From assembly GCA_029226975.1 (NCBI GenBank), contig JAQXZB010000007.1, positions 1-64,000 on the forward strand: a DNA stretch of 64,000 nucleotides. Reading direction: 5' to 3'. Numbering within the stretch: the first letter of the stretch is position 1; each line of letters opens with the position of its first letter. Under the pieces are notes generated by a model. The model worked only from the letters and a program-made list of their open reading frames with translations. It had not been told where the DNA came from and searched no databases. Below are positions 42,001 to 50,043 of the stretch, piece after piece. This DNA is from Clostridiales bacterium. Lineage in GTDB: Bacteria > Bacillota > Clostridia > UBA1381. Made by a program: the position numbers and the translations under genes.

Positions 42001-44648
42001 TCGACTATGCCTAAATATGCCGCCGTACTTACATACGGCTCGTACCACTCGCCCTCTGAAACGTCCTCAAATTTGTTCTTTGCTTCCTCAACGGGACTTT
42101 GGGAAAGCGCGCCCATAAGAATTTTTACAAACTGCTCCCTTGTAACCGGCACTTCCGCTCCGAACACGCCCTCGGAAATTCCGTCTATAATATTTAAAAC
42201 ATACAGAGCCTGCACCGAGGAATACGCCCAGTGCGAGGAGGGAACGTCCGAAAATACCGTCTTTTTAAGCGGCTCGCCCGACGGGCTGTTTACCTCGCCG
42301 GAGACAATTATATTCCCCGCTCCGCTGCTGCCGCTTCCGGTTATGCCGGAGGTCTGTACATTTTCGCGCCACGCCGACATTAGCTTGTTAAAGTCCGAAA
42401 ACGCATTTATTGTGTTTTGTGAAACATAGGCTAAAAAGTCTGTTTTCTCGTTTTGGGAAAGTGCGGCGTATTTGTCCGTATCAAAGCCCTTTGATATTCT
42501 CGCCGCGTTATTTTCCATAAGCTCCTTTATTTTTGAATAGTTTGGAACATTGTTTATCGCATATATTAAGCACTCATCCAAAAAGCTCTCGTTTGCCTCC
42601 TCAAGGGTTTGGTATGTACCATTTGAAACCCGCTCCAATACCGCCTTTGCCGAGCCGCTTACATATTCCTTATAATAATCCGCTGAGGTGTCAAAGCCCA
42701 GTATATCGTTATAGCCGTTAAAGAGCAGCAAAAGCACCTCTGCGTCATTTTTGTTTACAAGAGCCAGCGCCGTTTCGCGCTCTATTGCATTTCTTACCTC
42801 GTCTATACATGAAACGTTCTTGTCCGCCTTAACAAGGACCTCGCTCTGCTCAGCCGCGCCAAGTCTTTCCCAAAGCCGGGCAGGTACGGACAGTAGCTTT
42901 TCATATGTTTTGTAAAAGCCGGCTGCCGAGGACGGGGAAAGAGCCTTGTAATCCTTTATACACTCCGCCGTTTCCTCCTCGGAAGCATTGTAGAAGCTGC
43001 GCTCGGTCAGTTCCGCGCCGTAGGAAATTAAAACGCTCATTTCGCCGGTGTTTTTATCGCCCAGAAAAACGCTCTCGCTGATTTTTCCATCCACAGCATT
43101 TGCCGAACGCACACAGATAATTCCGGAAGCGTTTTTAATGATTATAAGTGCCGCGCCGTCATAGGCATCCGCGCTTATATTCAAAGTATCCGTTTCCTGC
43201 GAAAACCTTGCCGAAAGTCCCGAAAGCGCACCACCGCTCGGTACTGCGCCTATTTCCTTATAGGGCAGCTCAAAGGGCGCTGCGATAAGCTCAAAGTCCG
43301 AAAAATCCTTTACAACAAACACCTGAGCGCTTTTGTTTTGGGCGTTTATGTCAAGGGTAAATTCCTTTGTCTGTCCCGCCGCAATGCTCACAGGCGCCGC
43401 GCTTACGCATCCTGCAGGCTCGCCGGTGGTTTTGTCCGTCAATGACACCAAAACTCCCGCGCGCATTTGACCATTACGGCTTTCGTTTATAACGGGAATT
43501 GTCACAGAGGAGGAAATATCGCCTTTTATATCGTCCTTTACCACTCTTATGCCATCGCGGAGTGTAAAGCTTATTTTATAGGTTTTTCTCACCTTGCCCG
43601 ATGCGCTTGTCACTGTGATAAAACCCTGACCCGGCAGGGCTTCGGGTACGGCAAGGGTGTATTTTGCGCCGGAGGTTGGTTGGTTTACGTTGGTTTTTTG
43701 TATTTCGGGAGCTTCGAGATTTACCGTCAAATGCTCCGAAATATCACCCGGCTCAATATATCCGGGCACTGCAACCTCATTTATATCCGCCGACGGGTCA
43801 AAGCCCGAAACCTCGGCTCCGTCCACTGCTATGGATTTTATATTGGCGTTTTCATGATACAGCTCCTCTCCGGCAGAGGGCGGATTTATTGCCGGCTCAT
43901 CCTCGGAGGAACGGTCAAATAGCACCTCGTCTATAATAAGCGGCTCTGTCCAGGGCGTTTCCCATGTGGAGTCATCGGGATTTGCGCCGAAGTAATCCTT
44001 ATAGGGAAACACAAAGGACATTGACTTTACCGAGGTGTAGCTCTCGTCCGAAATACCGTCATACATATTCGTGCCGTTTCCGGTAAAGGCATTGGTCGGA
44101 ATACTTATGTATGCCCACTCGCCGGTATTGGGAAGCTGAAACTTTTTTGAATATTTCTTTTCGCCCCCGGTTGTGTTAAACTTGAAAATCATCTCAAGAG
44201 TACGGCTCTGTGCCGCGCCAAGACCCGTATGGTCAACGGTTTTGGGCGTATATACATACATCGACACAGTCTTTGTATCACGCATAACATCAAGAAGTCT
44301 TGTACTTTGTCCGCCTACGGTTATATCGGAATTTTTAAAATTAAACACATATTCGTTATAGCGCATTGCGGCATTGGCTATTTTAAAGCCGTAATAGGTT
44401 ATCTGCGTTGCCCTGCCGAATTTGCCCTCCACATAGGATTTTGACAAATTGGGCTGCGGGGGAGTTTGGCTTGTGCCGCCGCTGTAGCCCCACATGGAAT
44501 CAAACAGCGAATCGGAGTCCATGCCCAGCTTGTAATTAAACTTCGCCGCACCCTCCTCGGCATACACCGCAGCAGGCATATATATCCCTACGGTCACAAC
44601 CGCCAAAATCAGCGATAAAAGCCGTTTTATATAATTATTCTTGTTCAT
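39027..44648 (-). CDS. 1873-residue surface protein with central SLH repeats and novel C-terminal domain
   Basis: Signal peptide to ~30. Residues ~35-255 form a CBM-like beta-sandwich (KFGRATQITYYGFKIANAAM), ~265-365 a cadherin-like beta-sandwich, ~370-560 further beta structure, ~565-800 a helical region. SLH repeats follow at ~835-1015 (SSHWAYSSVQALYVLNIIDG, TREQFVKILMG, EGEWYEPYVSTAAYLGIVEG, GLYALGLISGMDDGSFRP) and a weaker set to ~1165. The last ~700 residues are the unknown domain shared with the 988-residue neighbour. SLH repeats in mid-protein rather than at an end are unusual. It lies directly behind GH5 and two sugar permeases, so capture of polysaccharide at the surface is a reasonable but unproved role. 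Confidence 0.82.
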   Translation of the reverse strand: MNKNNYIKRLLSLILAVVTVGIYMPAAVYAEEGAAKFNYKLGMDSDSLFDSMWGYSGGTSQTPPQPNLSKSYVEGKFGRATQITYYGFKIANAAMRYNEYVFNFKNSDITVGGQSTRLLDVMRDTKTVSMYVYTPKTVDHTGLGAAQSRTLEMIFKFNTTGGEKKYSKKFQLPNTGEWAYISIPTNAFTGNGTNMYDGISDESYTSVKSMSFVFPYKDYFGANPDDSTWETPWTEPLIIDEVLFDRSSEDEPAINPPSAGEELYHENANIKSIAVDGAEVSGFDPSADINEVAVPGYIEPGDISEHLTVNLEAPEIQKTNVNQPTSGAKYTLAVPEALPGQGFITVTSASGKVRKTYKISFTLRDGIRVVKDDIKGDISSSVTIPVINESRNGQMRAGVLVSLTDKTTGEPAGCVSAAPVSIAAGQTKEFTLDINAQNKSAQVFVVKDFSDFELIAAPFELPYKEIGAVPSGGALSGLSARFSQETDTLNISADAYDGAALIIIKNASGIICVRSANAVDGKISESVFLGDKNTGEMSVLISYGAELTERSFYNASEEETAECIKDYKALSPSSAAGFYKTYEKLLSVPARLWERLGAAEQSEVLVKADKNVSCIDEVRNAIERETALALVNKNDAEVLLLLFNGYNDILGFDTSADYYKEYVSGSAKAVLERVSNGTYQTLEEANESFLDECLIYAINNVPNYSKIKELMENNAARISKGFDTDKYAALSQNEKTDFLAYVSQNTINAFSDFNKLMSAWRENVQTSGITGSGSSGAGNIIVSGEVNSPSGEPLKKTVFSDVPSSHWAYSSVQALYVLNIIDGISEGVFGAEVPVTREQFVKILMGALSQSPVEEAKNKFEDVSEGEWYEPYVSTAAYLGIVEGIEDNKFGVGAKITRQDMAVLIARALRKMGASVPDRTGKFEDDGDISDYAKKSVYGLYALGLISGMDDGSFRPKDSATRAQSAKLLYDVYSYINGSAKEELEAYGTLYKKLSALGLMNIKKNASDTVTRGEFAKIMSAFAGMKNNAVSESAVFADVPQNSAYYNEVMFLYGMNIISAEDGVFRPGDPVTAEYAAELLVKALGYGAVMNAEGVEDYYAAAVKHKLLCEGLEDRTAPMSLDMVMKLIDYAKDADIVKADLSKTPPEYIMTDQSAIYYYHKIVTIKDILRSAGNRAADAGSMSASDSVGIGKVFYTYADPEAYKYLGYEVKAYYSEDDEVLKYVEPTEKNKVLHIDGSLTDRFENSAIYYFADKTSSSKRSEEIPKSARLMKNYNYVSVLDIADYEGAEEIILTDNNGDGKWETVNLIDEDVYFVNQISSDTGTIYDYYGQKSIKPEHDMTFNVYDINGAAMKISDIAVNDVLSVLGDTKGENYVIYVSRQRDEGLISASGEENGEAFVTVGDTKYFAADNMDLRSLKKLSPGNGVTVYLSHRGKIAHVLYNHKFSDFNYGYVVKTALDEGSDMPVIKLYTDEGALTTLKLATKASADGERISTAGELDAVLKNANIDTSSVNQLIRFKTNAQGEINEIKTAAYVDDIDLYTSSADFTRYHDLEESYYHSLYKAYVGYVRMAPDTIIITVPEDEAKAGRESAYSVTPFEKLGSGTHSKVEIYNMSEDKTAGVAVIHSDSSAGSALNANSTAMVIKSISDVLIDGETRKRLTVLHNGIERDYNMAQDCSIERYYTSGGVSAASVLSKGDIIRAAINGNEEICDYHKVFDLDNSDDPAIINRGMESEGQKEYDGSKHTLIAYYKNAENGNDDVLCGRIWQGDGNSAWFPGVKFSMEMGYAKEVHNNTIIMAPYPGSLADNKGSADRYIKLNNRRVYIIDEVNDEIKLGTPEDIISAQYAGEENASRIIAERHSDVASCVIIVKRR

Positions 44649-44675
44649 ATTATAACCATCCCTTCGTTCAAGGAT

Positions 44676-47228
44676 TTATTTAACCGTCAGCTTATACGTC
44701 ATCGGTTCTATTCCGTTACCCGACTCATCTTTTACAGTGACATAGTAAACGCCCTTTTTATCCTTCGGGATATTTAAGGCAAAGTTGGTAAGAGAATAGC
44801 TTCGCCACGGGTAATGGGGATAGGAAACGTAACCGCCGTAGCAGTCGTATTTTGCATTTTTCACATCATCTGTCGGCAGACCCGAAATACTCATTTCACC
44901 CTCAACATGGCGGTCGGTTTTGTTCATAAGATGAATACTTATATGCTCCTCTTTGCCCGCCTCTATTTCAAACTCCTTGGGTATCTGTAATATCACGTTG
45001 TCAGGGTATTTGGTTTGTACGGTGCTTATTTGGGGACTTTCTTTCGGCTCCTTATGAGATGTGTAATCCGCCTTTAGTTCTTCACCCTCGTTGGTAAAGG
45101 CAAAGTCCGAAATAACAACACTGCCGCTGCTTTCCAGGGTCAGATTAAACAGACTTATAAACCTGAGCCGCTGCATATGCAGTATATCGCTCATTCCCAA
45201 ATCGGAAATTCTGAATTTATACTGCTTCCACTCGGTCGAATTAACGTCAAAGGCTATGGTAAAACGTTCCAGCTCACGCTTTTTGAAATTACTTCTCTGT
45301 TCGTTTTTATTGGTACCCTTCTCCTCCTCGAAACGGAGCATAAATTTCTGCTTTGAGCCGTCGCCCTTTGCCCAGAAGGTGAAATAGGTCGCGTCATTTA
45401 TATCCCATGATGCGGGAATTGTTGCTCTTGCCTGCCCGCCGTAGGAATTTTGGGGACAGTTGTAGTAGAACTTAACCGCCGAGCCGCCGCTGTGTGAGGG
45501 AACGTTTTGGGAAACATATGTAAAGGAGTCGCCGACGCTGTTTTCATCGTCCTCCCATGCGTTCCATGTCATTTTGTCCTTTTGGGTCTTGTCGCTTACG
45601 GTAAAGACCTCTTTTTCCTCATAGGGCAGACCGCCTATTGTAATATTATCCACCGAAAAACTTCCTCTGCCCTCCTCTAAGGAAGTAAACATTACCGACT
45701 CAATCATGTCTGTGTCCAAAAGTCCCGTATTGCCCTTAAACACATCAAGGGGCAGGTAATAGTTTTTCCAGTTCGTATGCAAATCAAGCGGCATATATGT
45801 TGTAAACTGTCTGCCGTCCTTAAGCTCTATGCCTATTCCTATTTTGCGCATATCTCCGTCGCCTTTAACGTCAAAGGCAAGCCATGACGCACCGCTAAGA
45901 TCCCAATCAAGCTTTGCCGATGCGGCACTGTCCCAGAAATCTCCCTCCTCGTCATGGGCGCTTCTGTCAAAGGCAACAAGCAGTCCGCCGCTTTCGTCTT
46001 TGCCGTAATTTCCACTCTCGCAGCGCACCTCATCTCCGTAAACCTTAAAATCCGCCGCCGTATCGTCAAAATCAACCGTCCTCTCCCATGTGGACAGGGG
46101 CGAGGGGTCCTCATAGCTTCTGTACCGTTCCTCGGGACGGGTTTCGGGGTTGTGAAGCAGACGGTATTTCATATACTGCCCGGAGTATTTTGTCGGGTAA
46201 AAGGTTTCATAATCAATAAACATCGCCGGATTTGCACCTATATGAAAGGACCAGCAGGTGTAGTTAAGCTCATTTCTTTCTATATAATCATGTATTTCGT
46301 TCATCCATACATGGGGGTATTCGCATATGTAATTATCGTACCAGTCAAAAAGCCGCTCACCCCAGTGTCCGTATTCGCCCACAAGAATGGGAACATCATC
46401 AACAACGCAGTCTAACGCCTTTTCCACCGGATTGTACTCCGGCTTCATGGGGTAAATATGGGTATCGTAAATTATACCGTTGCCCTCCATGCCCTTTGGC
46501 TCCTCAAGGCGGTAGCCATGCTCAAGCCCGTCATAGCCGTCCTCTATTCCGTTTAAGTAATACGCCCAGTCCAGACCTCCGGCAATAACGATATTCCTTG
46601 CGCCAAAGCTCCTTATCATATCGAGTATCTGCTGATGTCCCCAGATTTTTATGGTCTTTTCGCCGTAGGCATCCGAGGTCTGAAGCGTGCCGCCGTTTTT
46701 CCACTGATCCCATGAAATATCATGGGGCTCGTTTAAAAGTCCGAATATTACGCCGGGATTGTTCTTATAAATCTGCACCGCGTCCTCCCAAAAACGCTTG
46801 TTCTGGTCGGTTATGGCGTAAAATTCATGAAGATTTAAAATAACATACTTGCCCCGCGAGGTCACCTGCTGTATTATATCGTCAACCTTTCGTCTGTAAT
46901 CGCTGTAGTTGCCGTTTTGGTACCATTCCTGACCGAACCAGAATTTCGAGTGAACGCACAGCCTTACACAGTTGGCGTTCCACTGGTCGAGAAGTATTCC
47001 CAAACGTCTGTTAAGGTCGTTGTCACCGCCGGTTGCCCACTGCAGGTCGGGGATATTCGCACCCATAAGCCGAACCCGCTCACCCTCGGCATTTACTATA
47101 TATCGTCCCTCAACATGAAGCTCCGAGGGTGTCTGATTTTTAAAGTCGCTACCCGAGGATACCGCCGCCGAGGCGCCTAAACCCAAAACCAGGGACAGCG
47201 ACAGCAAAAAAGCAAAAAGTTTTTTCAT
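44676..47228 (-). CDS. secreted GH5 enzyme with C-terminal binding domains
   Basis: 850 residues. Signal peptide ~1-21; GH5 barrel ~35-370 with Glu167 in GLLNEPHD and Glu285 in ILVGEYGHWG; then two CBM-like beta-sandwiches (~385-545 and ~550-730) and a C-terminal Ig-like domain (~750-850). The catalytic part is a clear paralogue of the GH5 at 28288 (ELHVEGRYIV and VRLMGANIP against EIHVEGNRLV and ITLRGVNVP), but without its long module array. Third gene of the main operon, right after the permeases, so probably an endo-acting enzyme that supplies them. Confidence 0.9.
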   Translation of the reverse strand: MKKLFAFLLSLSLVLGLGASAAVSSGSDFKNQTPSELHVEGRYIVNAEGERVRLMGANIPDLQWATGGDNDLNRRLGILLDQWNANCVRLCVHSKFWFGQEWYQNGNYSDYRRKVDDIIQQVTSRGKYVILNLHEFYAITDQNKRFWEDAVQIYKNNPGVIFGLLNEPHDISWDQWKNGGTLQTSDAYGEKTIKIWGHQQILDMIRSFGARNIVIAGGLDWAYYLNGIEDGYDGLEHGYRLEEPKGMEGNGIIYDTHIYPMKPEYNPVEKALDCVVDDVPILVGEYGHWGERLFDWYDNYICEYPHVWMNEIHDYIERNELNYTCWSFHIGANPAMFIDYETFYPTKYSGQYMKYRLLHNPETRPEERYRSYEDPSPLSTWERTVDFDDTAADFKVYGDEVRCESGNYGKDESGGLLVAFDRSAHDEEGDFWDSAASAKLDWDLSGASWLAFDVKGDGDMRKIGIGIELKDGRQFTTYMPLDLHTNWKNYYLPLDVFKGNTGLLDTDMIESVMFTSLEEGRGSFSVDNITIGGLPYEEKEVFTVSDKTQKDKMTWNAWEDDENSVGDSFTYVSQNVPSHSGGSAVKFYYNCPQNSYGGQARATIPASWDINDATYFTFWAKGDGSKQKFMLRFEEEKGTNKNEQRSNFKKRELERFTIAFDVNSTEWKQYKFRISDLGMSDILHMQRLRFISLFNLTLESSGSVVISDFAFTNEGEELKADYTSHKEPKESPQISTVQTKYPDNVILQIPKEFEIEAGKEEHISIHLMNKTDRHVEGEMSISGLPTDDVKNAKYDCYGGYVSYPHYPWRSYSLTNFALNIPKDKKGVYYVTVKDESGNGIEPMTYKLTVK

Positions 47229-47244
47229 TTTTCTCTCCTCTTTC

Positions 47245-48129
47245 TTATTCCTTAACCGCTCCTACCGTTAAGCCCTGTATAAAGTATTTCTGGAAGAAGG
47301 GATATACTATAAGTATGGGTCCCGTAGCTATAATACACAGAGCCATTCTCGCGCCCTCCTTCGGCACGTTCGCCAGCAGACTTGCAGAGCCCATAAGTGC
47401 CGAATTTTCACTGAGCATCTGTATATTTGAAATCATGCTCTGTAAAAGGAACTGTAAATTATACATTTTAGGCTCCGTTACAAAATACAGAGGAAGCGTC
47501 CAGTCATTCCAGTAGGTCAGTGTCGCAAACAATCCTATTGTCGCAAGCCCCGGCACCGCCAAAGGCATTACAAGATTAAAGAATATCCTCCATTCTCCCG
47601 CACCGTCTATTTTTGCCGACTCGATAATCGCCGCAGGTATCGACATGGAGAAGAACGAGCGCATTACTATAACGTGCCATGCGTTCATAACATACGGTAA
47701 AATCATTGCCCATACAGAGTTTTTAAGATGAAGCATATTTGTACATATCATGTACCAGGAAACCACACCGCCGGAAAAGAGCATTGTAAAGAACGCCAAG
47801 AACATGAACAGCTTTCTGTAGGCAAAGTCCTTTCTTGAAAGCGGGTAGGCATAAAGTGCCACAACAAGCGTTGAAGTCACCGCGCCTATAACGGTTACGA
47901 TTATTGTTACGCCGTAGGCACGGACTATTGTCGCGCCGGTGGAAACTATGTAGCGGTAAGCGTCAACGGACCATACCTTGGGTATTACGTTAAAGCCGTA
48001 TTCGGCAAGCGCCGTTTCGTCGGTAAGGGATATTCCGATTACCAAAAGCACCGGGTACACGCACACAACCGCTATTATTACAAACAGAATATCCAGCAGG
48101 ATATTGGTAAGATTGAATTTTCTTTTCAT
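47245..48129 (-). CDS. carbohydrate ABC transporter permease (LplC/YtcP type)
   Basis: 294 residues, six membrane segments. The loop that contacts the ATPase is present (ESAKIDGAGEWRIFFNLVMPLAVPG, about residues 188-212), as is the C-terminal QKYFIQGLTVGAVKE typical of LplC/YtcP permeases for uronate-containing oligosaccharides. Inner-membrane half of a heterodimer with the next upstream gene. No ATPase or solute-binding gene is alongside. Confidence 0.93.
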   Translation of the reverse strand: MKRKFNLTNILLDILFVIIAVVCVYPVLLVIGISLTDETALAEYGFNVIPKVWSVDAYRYIVSTGATIVRAYGVTIIVTVIGAVTSTLVVALYAYPLSRKDFAYRKLFMFLAFFTMLFSGGVVSWYMICTNMLHLKNSVWAMILPYVMNAWHVIVMRSFFSMSIPAAIIESAKIDGAGEWRIFFNLVMPLAVPGLATIGLFATLTYWNDWTLPLYFVTEPKMYNLQFLLQSMISNIQMLSENSALMGSASLLANVPKEGARMALCIIATGPILIVYPFFQKYFIQGLTVGAVKE

Positions 48130-48143
48130 TTTTCGTATCCTCC

Positions 48144-49073
48144 TTAGAACAATGCGCTGTCGGGGTCAATTTTTCTTACAATCAGATTTGTTGTCATAAC
48201 AAGCACAAAGCCCACAATCGACTGATAGAATGACGCCGCCGAAGCCATACCCACGCTTCCCGTACCCGCCGAGGTCAGCATATTATATACATAAGTGCTT
48301 ATTACGTTTGTTGCGGGATAAAGCGCACCGGTATTTAAGGGAACCTGATAGAACAGCCCGAAGTCCGCGCTGAATATCTTGCCCACATTCATTATTGTAA
48401 GAATTATCATAAGCGGCACAAGAGCGGGAATGGTTATGTAGCGTATTCTCTGCCATCTTGACGCACCGTCAATCTGCGCCGCCTCATAGAGCTGAGTATC
48501 GATACCGGCTATCGCGGCAAGGTACACAACACTGCCGTAGCCCGTACTTTTCCAGAAATTTACGAATACCAAAATCCAAGGCCAAGCCCCCACCGTTGCG
48601 TACCAATCTATAGGCTCAAAGCCCAAAGCCGGAAGCACCGCCCGGTTTAAAACACCGTTTTCAACGTGCAAAAACGCCAGAACAAGATAGCTTACTATTA
48701 CATAAGAAAGAAAATGCGGCATTAAAACAATGGTCTGACACACCTTTGAAAACATCTTGCTACGAAGCTCGTTAAGCCCCACCGCCATGGCAACGTTTAA
48801 TACCAGTCCGCCGAATATAAACAGCAGATTATATAAAATTGTATTTCGCGTGATTACCCATGCGTCGGGACTGGAGAACATGAACTCAAAGTTCTTAAGT
48901 CCGTTCCATGGACTTCCCCATATTCCCTGGGCAAAATTATATTTTTTAAACGCGATAATTATGCCGAACATCGGCAGATATGAAAACAACAGCAAAAACA
49001 CCGTACCGGGAAGCACCATCATAAGCAACGGTGTATTGTTTTTTAAGGTTTTTAAATACCTGTGATTTTTCAT
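48144..49073 (-). CDS. carbohydrate ABC transporter permease (LplB/YtcO type)
   Basis: 309 residues, six membrane segments. FSYLPMFGIIIAFKKYNFAQGIWGSPWNGLKNF is the LplB-type N-terminus and LYEAAQIDGASRWQRIRYITIPALVP the ATPase-contact loop. First gene of the main polysaccharide operon, with a promoter 35-60 bp upstream; its partner permease starts 14 bp after its stop. In related systems an extracellular lipoprotein binder is encoded next to these genes; it is absent here. Confidence 0.93.
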   Translation of the reverse strand: MKNHRYLKTLKNNTPLLMMVLPGTVFLLLFSYLPMFGIIIAFKKYNFAQGIWGSPWNGLKNFEFMFSSPDAWVITRNTILYNLLFIFGGLVLNVAMAVGLNELRSKMFSKVCQTIVLMPHFLSYVIVSYLVLAFLHVENGVLNRAVLPALGFEPIDWYATVGAWPWILVFVNFWKSTGYGSVVYLAAIAGIDTQLYEAAQIDGASRWQRIRYITIPALVPLMIILTIMNVGKIFSADFGLFYQVPLNTGALYPATNVISTYVYNMLTSAGTGSVGMASAASFYQSIVGFVLVMTTNLIVRKIDPDSALF

Positions 49074-49107
49074 GTGATTTCACTCCCATAATAATTTTTT
49101 CAATAAA

Positions 49108-49136
49108 ATTATAGCATGGGGGGATTTTGGTGTAAA
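49108..49136 (-). promoter_or_regulatory. promoter of the main polysaccharide operon
   Basis: Minus-strand TTTACA (49131-49136), 17-bp spacer, perfect TATAAT (49108-49113). Overlapping the -35 is a direct repeat GTTTAC-CTC-GTTTAC, a possible regulator site. Confidence 0.7.
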
Positions 49137-49171
49137 CGAGGTAAACTTTAATAAGCGTCGGTTTTCTTAAC

Positions 49172-49193
49172 AAAAAAATAAGGACCGCAGTCC
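49172..49193 (-). terminator. terminator of pflBA
   Basis: Minus-strand GGAC-TGCG-GTCC, TTA and seven T, starting at the pflA stop codon. Confidence 0.75.
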
Positions 49194-49910
49194 CTATTTC
49201 TCTATCAGTCTGTCGGCAAGGCTTTGAAGCTTCAAAAGCCGGTCCTTGTCCATCGCTTCCGCTCCCGCAAGGGGGTTTTTTATTCCCAGAGCTTCGTACT
49301 TGAAAAATCCCATGGTATGAAAGCCCAAAAGCTTATACCTGATAACGCATTGCTTTTTTCTTATAATATCCGCATAGCGTTCTATGTATTCCTCACTGTC
49401 ATTTATGCCGGGAACTATCACAGTTCGTACCCAGACGCGCTTTTTTTCCTTTTCGAGATAATCGAAAAATTCCATGACTTTTTCAAAATCTCCGCCGGTA
49501 TAGCGCTTATAATCCTCGGCATTGGGGAATTTTATATCCAAAATCACAAGCTCCGCGCCCGAAACCGCGCGCTTTACTTCCTCGTTAAGCTCCACACAGC
49601 CGCAGGTGTCCAAATCGTAGTTTATGCCGTATTTTTTAAGAAGCTTTGCCGTTTCGTTTATGAACGGCGCGCTCAAAAGCGGCTCACCGCCGGAAAAAAC
49701 CGCGCCGCCCTTATCCTTAAAATACGGCTTGTACCGGCGTATTTTCTCCGCAAGCCGCACCGGCGTGTACACCTCTCCCGTATCAAACCATGTGTCGGGA
49801 TTGTGGCAGTACACGCAGCGCAGCGGACAGCCGGTAAAAAACACTCCGTAGCGTATGCCCTCGCCGTCCAAGGCGGCGAGGCTTTCAAATGAATGTATTT
49901 TTGTTTCCAT
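49194..49910 (-). CDS. pflA: pyruvate formate-lyase activating enzyme
   Basis: 238 residues. Radical SAM enzyme that installs the glycyl radical on PflB. The motif GCPLRCVYCHNPDTW (CxxxCxxC, about residues 30-44), GGAVFSGGEPLLSAPF, and VWVRTVIVPGINDSEEY are all standard. The ATG follows GGAGAATAA. It is separated from pflB by copy B of the interspersed element rather than by a plain spacer. Confidence 0.96.
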   Translation of the reverse strand: METKIHSFESLAALDGEGIRYGVFFTGCPLRCVYCHNPDTWFDTGEVYTPVRLAEKIRRYKPYFKDKGGAVFSGGEPLLSAPFINETAKLLKKYGINYDLDTCGCVELNEEVKRAVSGAELVILDIKFPNAEDYKRYTGGDFEKVMEFFDYLEKEKKRVWVRTVIVPGINDSEEYIERYADIIRKKQCVIRYKLLGFHTMGFFKYEALGIKNPLAGAEAMDKDRLLKLQSLADRLIEK

Positions 49911-49921
49911 ATTTATTCTCC

Positions 49922-50043
49922 AACGGGCATTTCGTCCTTCGGACGAGCTAATCTAAGCAGGTCGCCCTTTACAGCGAGTGTGCTGTATGTGTATACCGCC
50001 GCGAGCGAAAAAGGGTGAGATGCGACGAGTATTTTGTCCGTTA
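49922..50043 (-). repeat. interspersed structured element, copy B
   Basis: Lies between pflB and pflA. Inner stem CCCTTT/AAAGGG (50010-50015 with 49965-49970), apical GTATACACATAC, then ACAGC/GCTGT; GCATCTCA and GACCTGCT flank the inner stem as in the other copies. The outer part differs (AACGG/CCGTT or CGGAC/GTCCG, plus a local CGTCC-GAA-GGACG hairpin) and the 28-nt tail of copies A and C is missing. Confidence 0.65.

Noticed and set aside
39027-44648. Long plus-strand open frames opposite the giant surface protein and other minus-strand genes
   Set aside because: They lie antisense to well-supported coding sequence, lack RBSs and show no recognisable motifs; they arise from codon bias on the opposite strand.
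18538-49073. A glycosaminoglycan (heparin or hyaluronan) locus as the main reading
   Set aside because: PL8, heparinase-fold and GH88 alone would fit, but no sulfatase or hexosaminidase is present, while two GH5 and a GH94 demand a beta-glucan backbone. Kept only as an alternative for the lyase unit.
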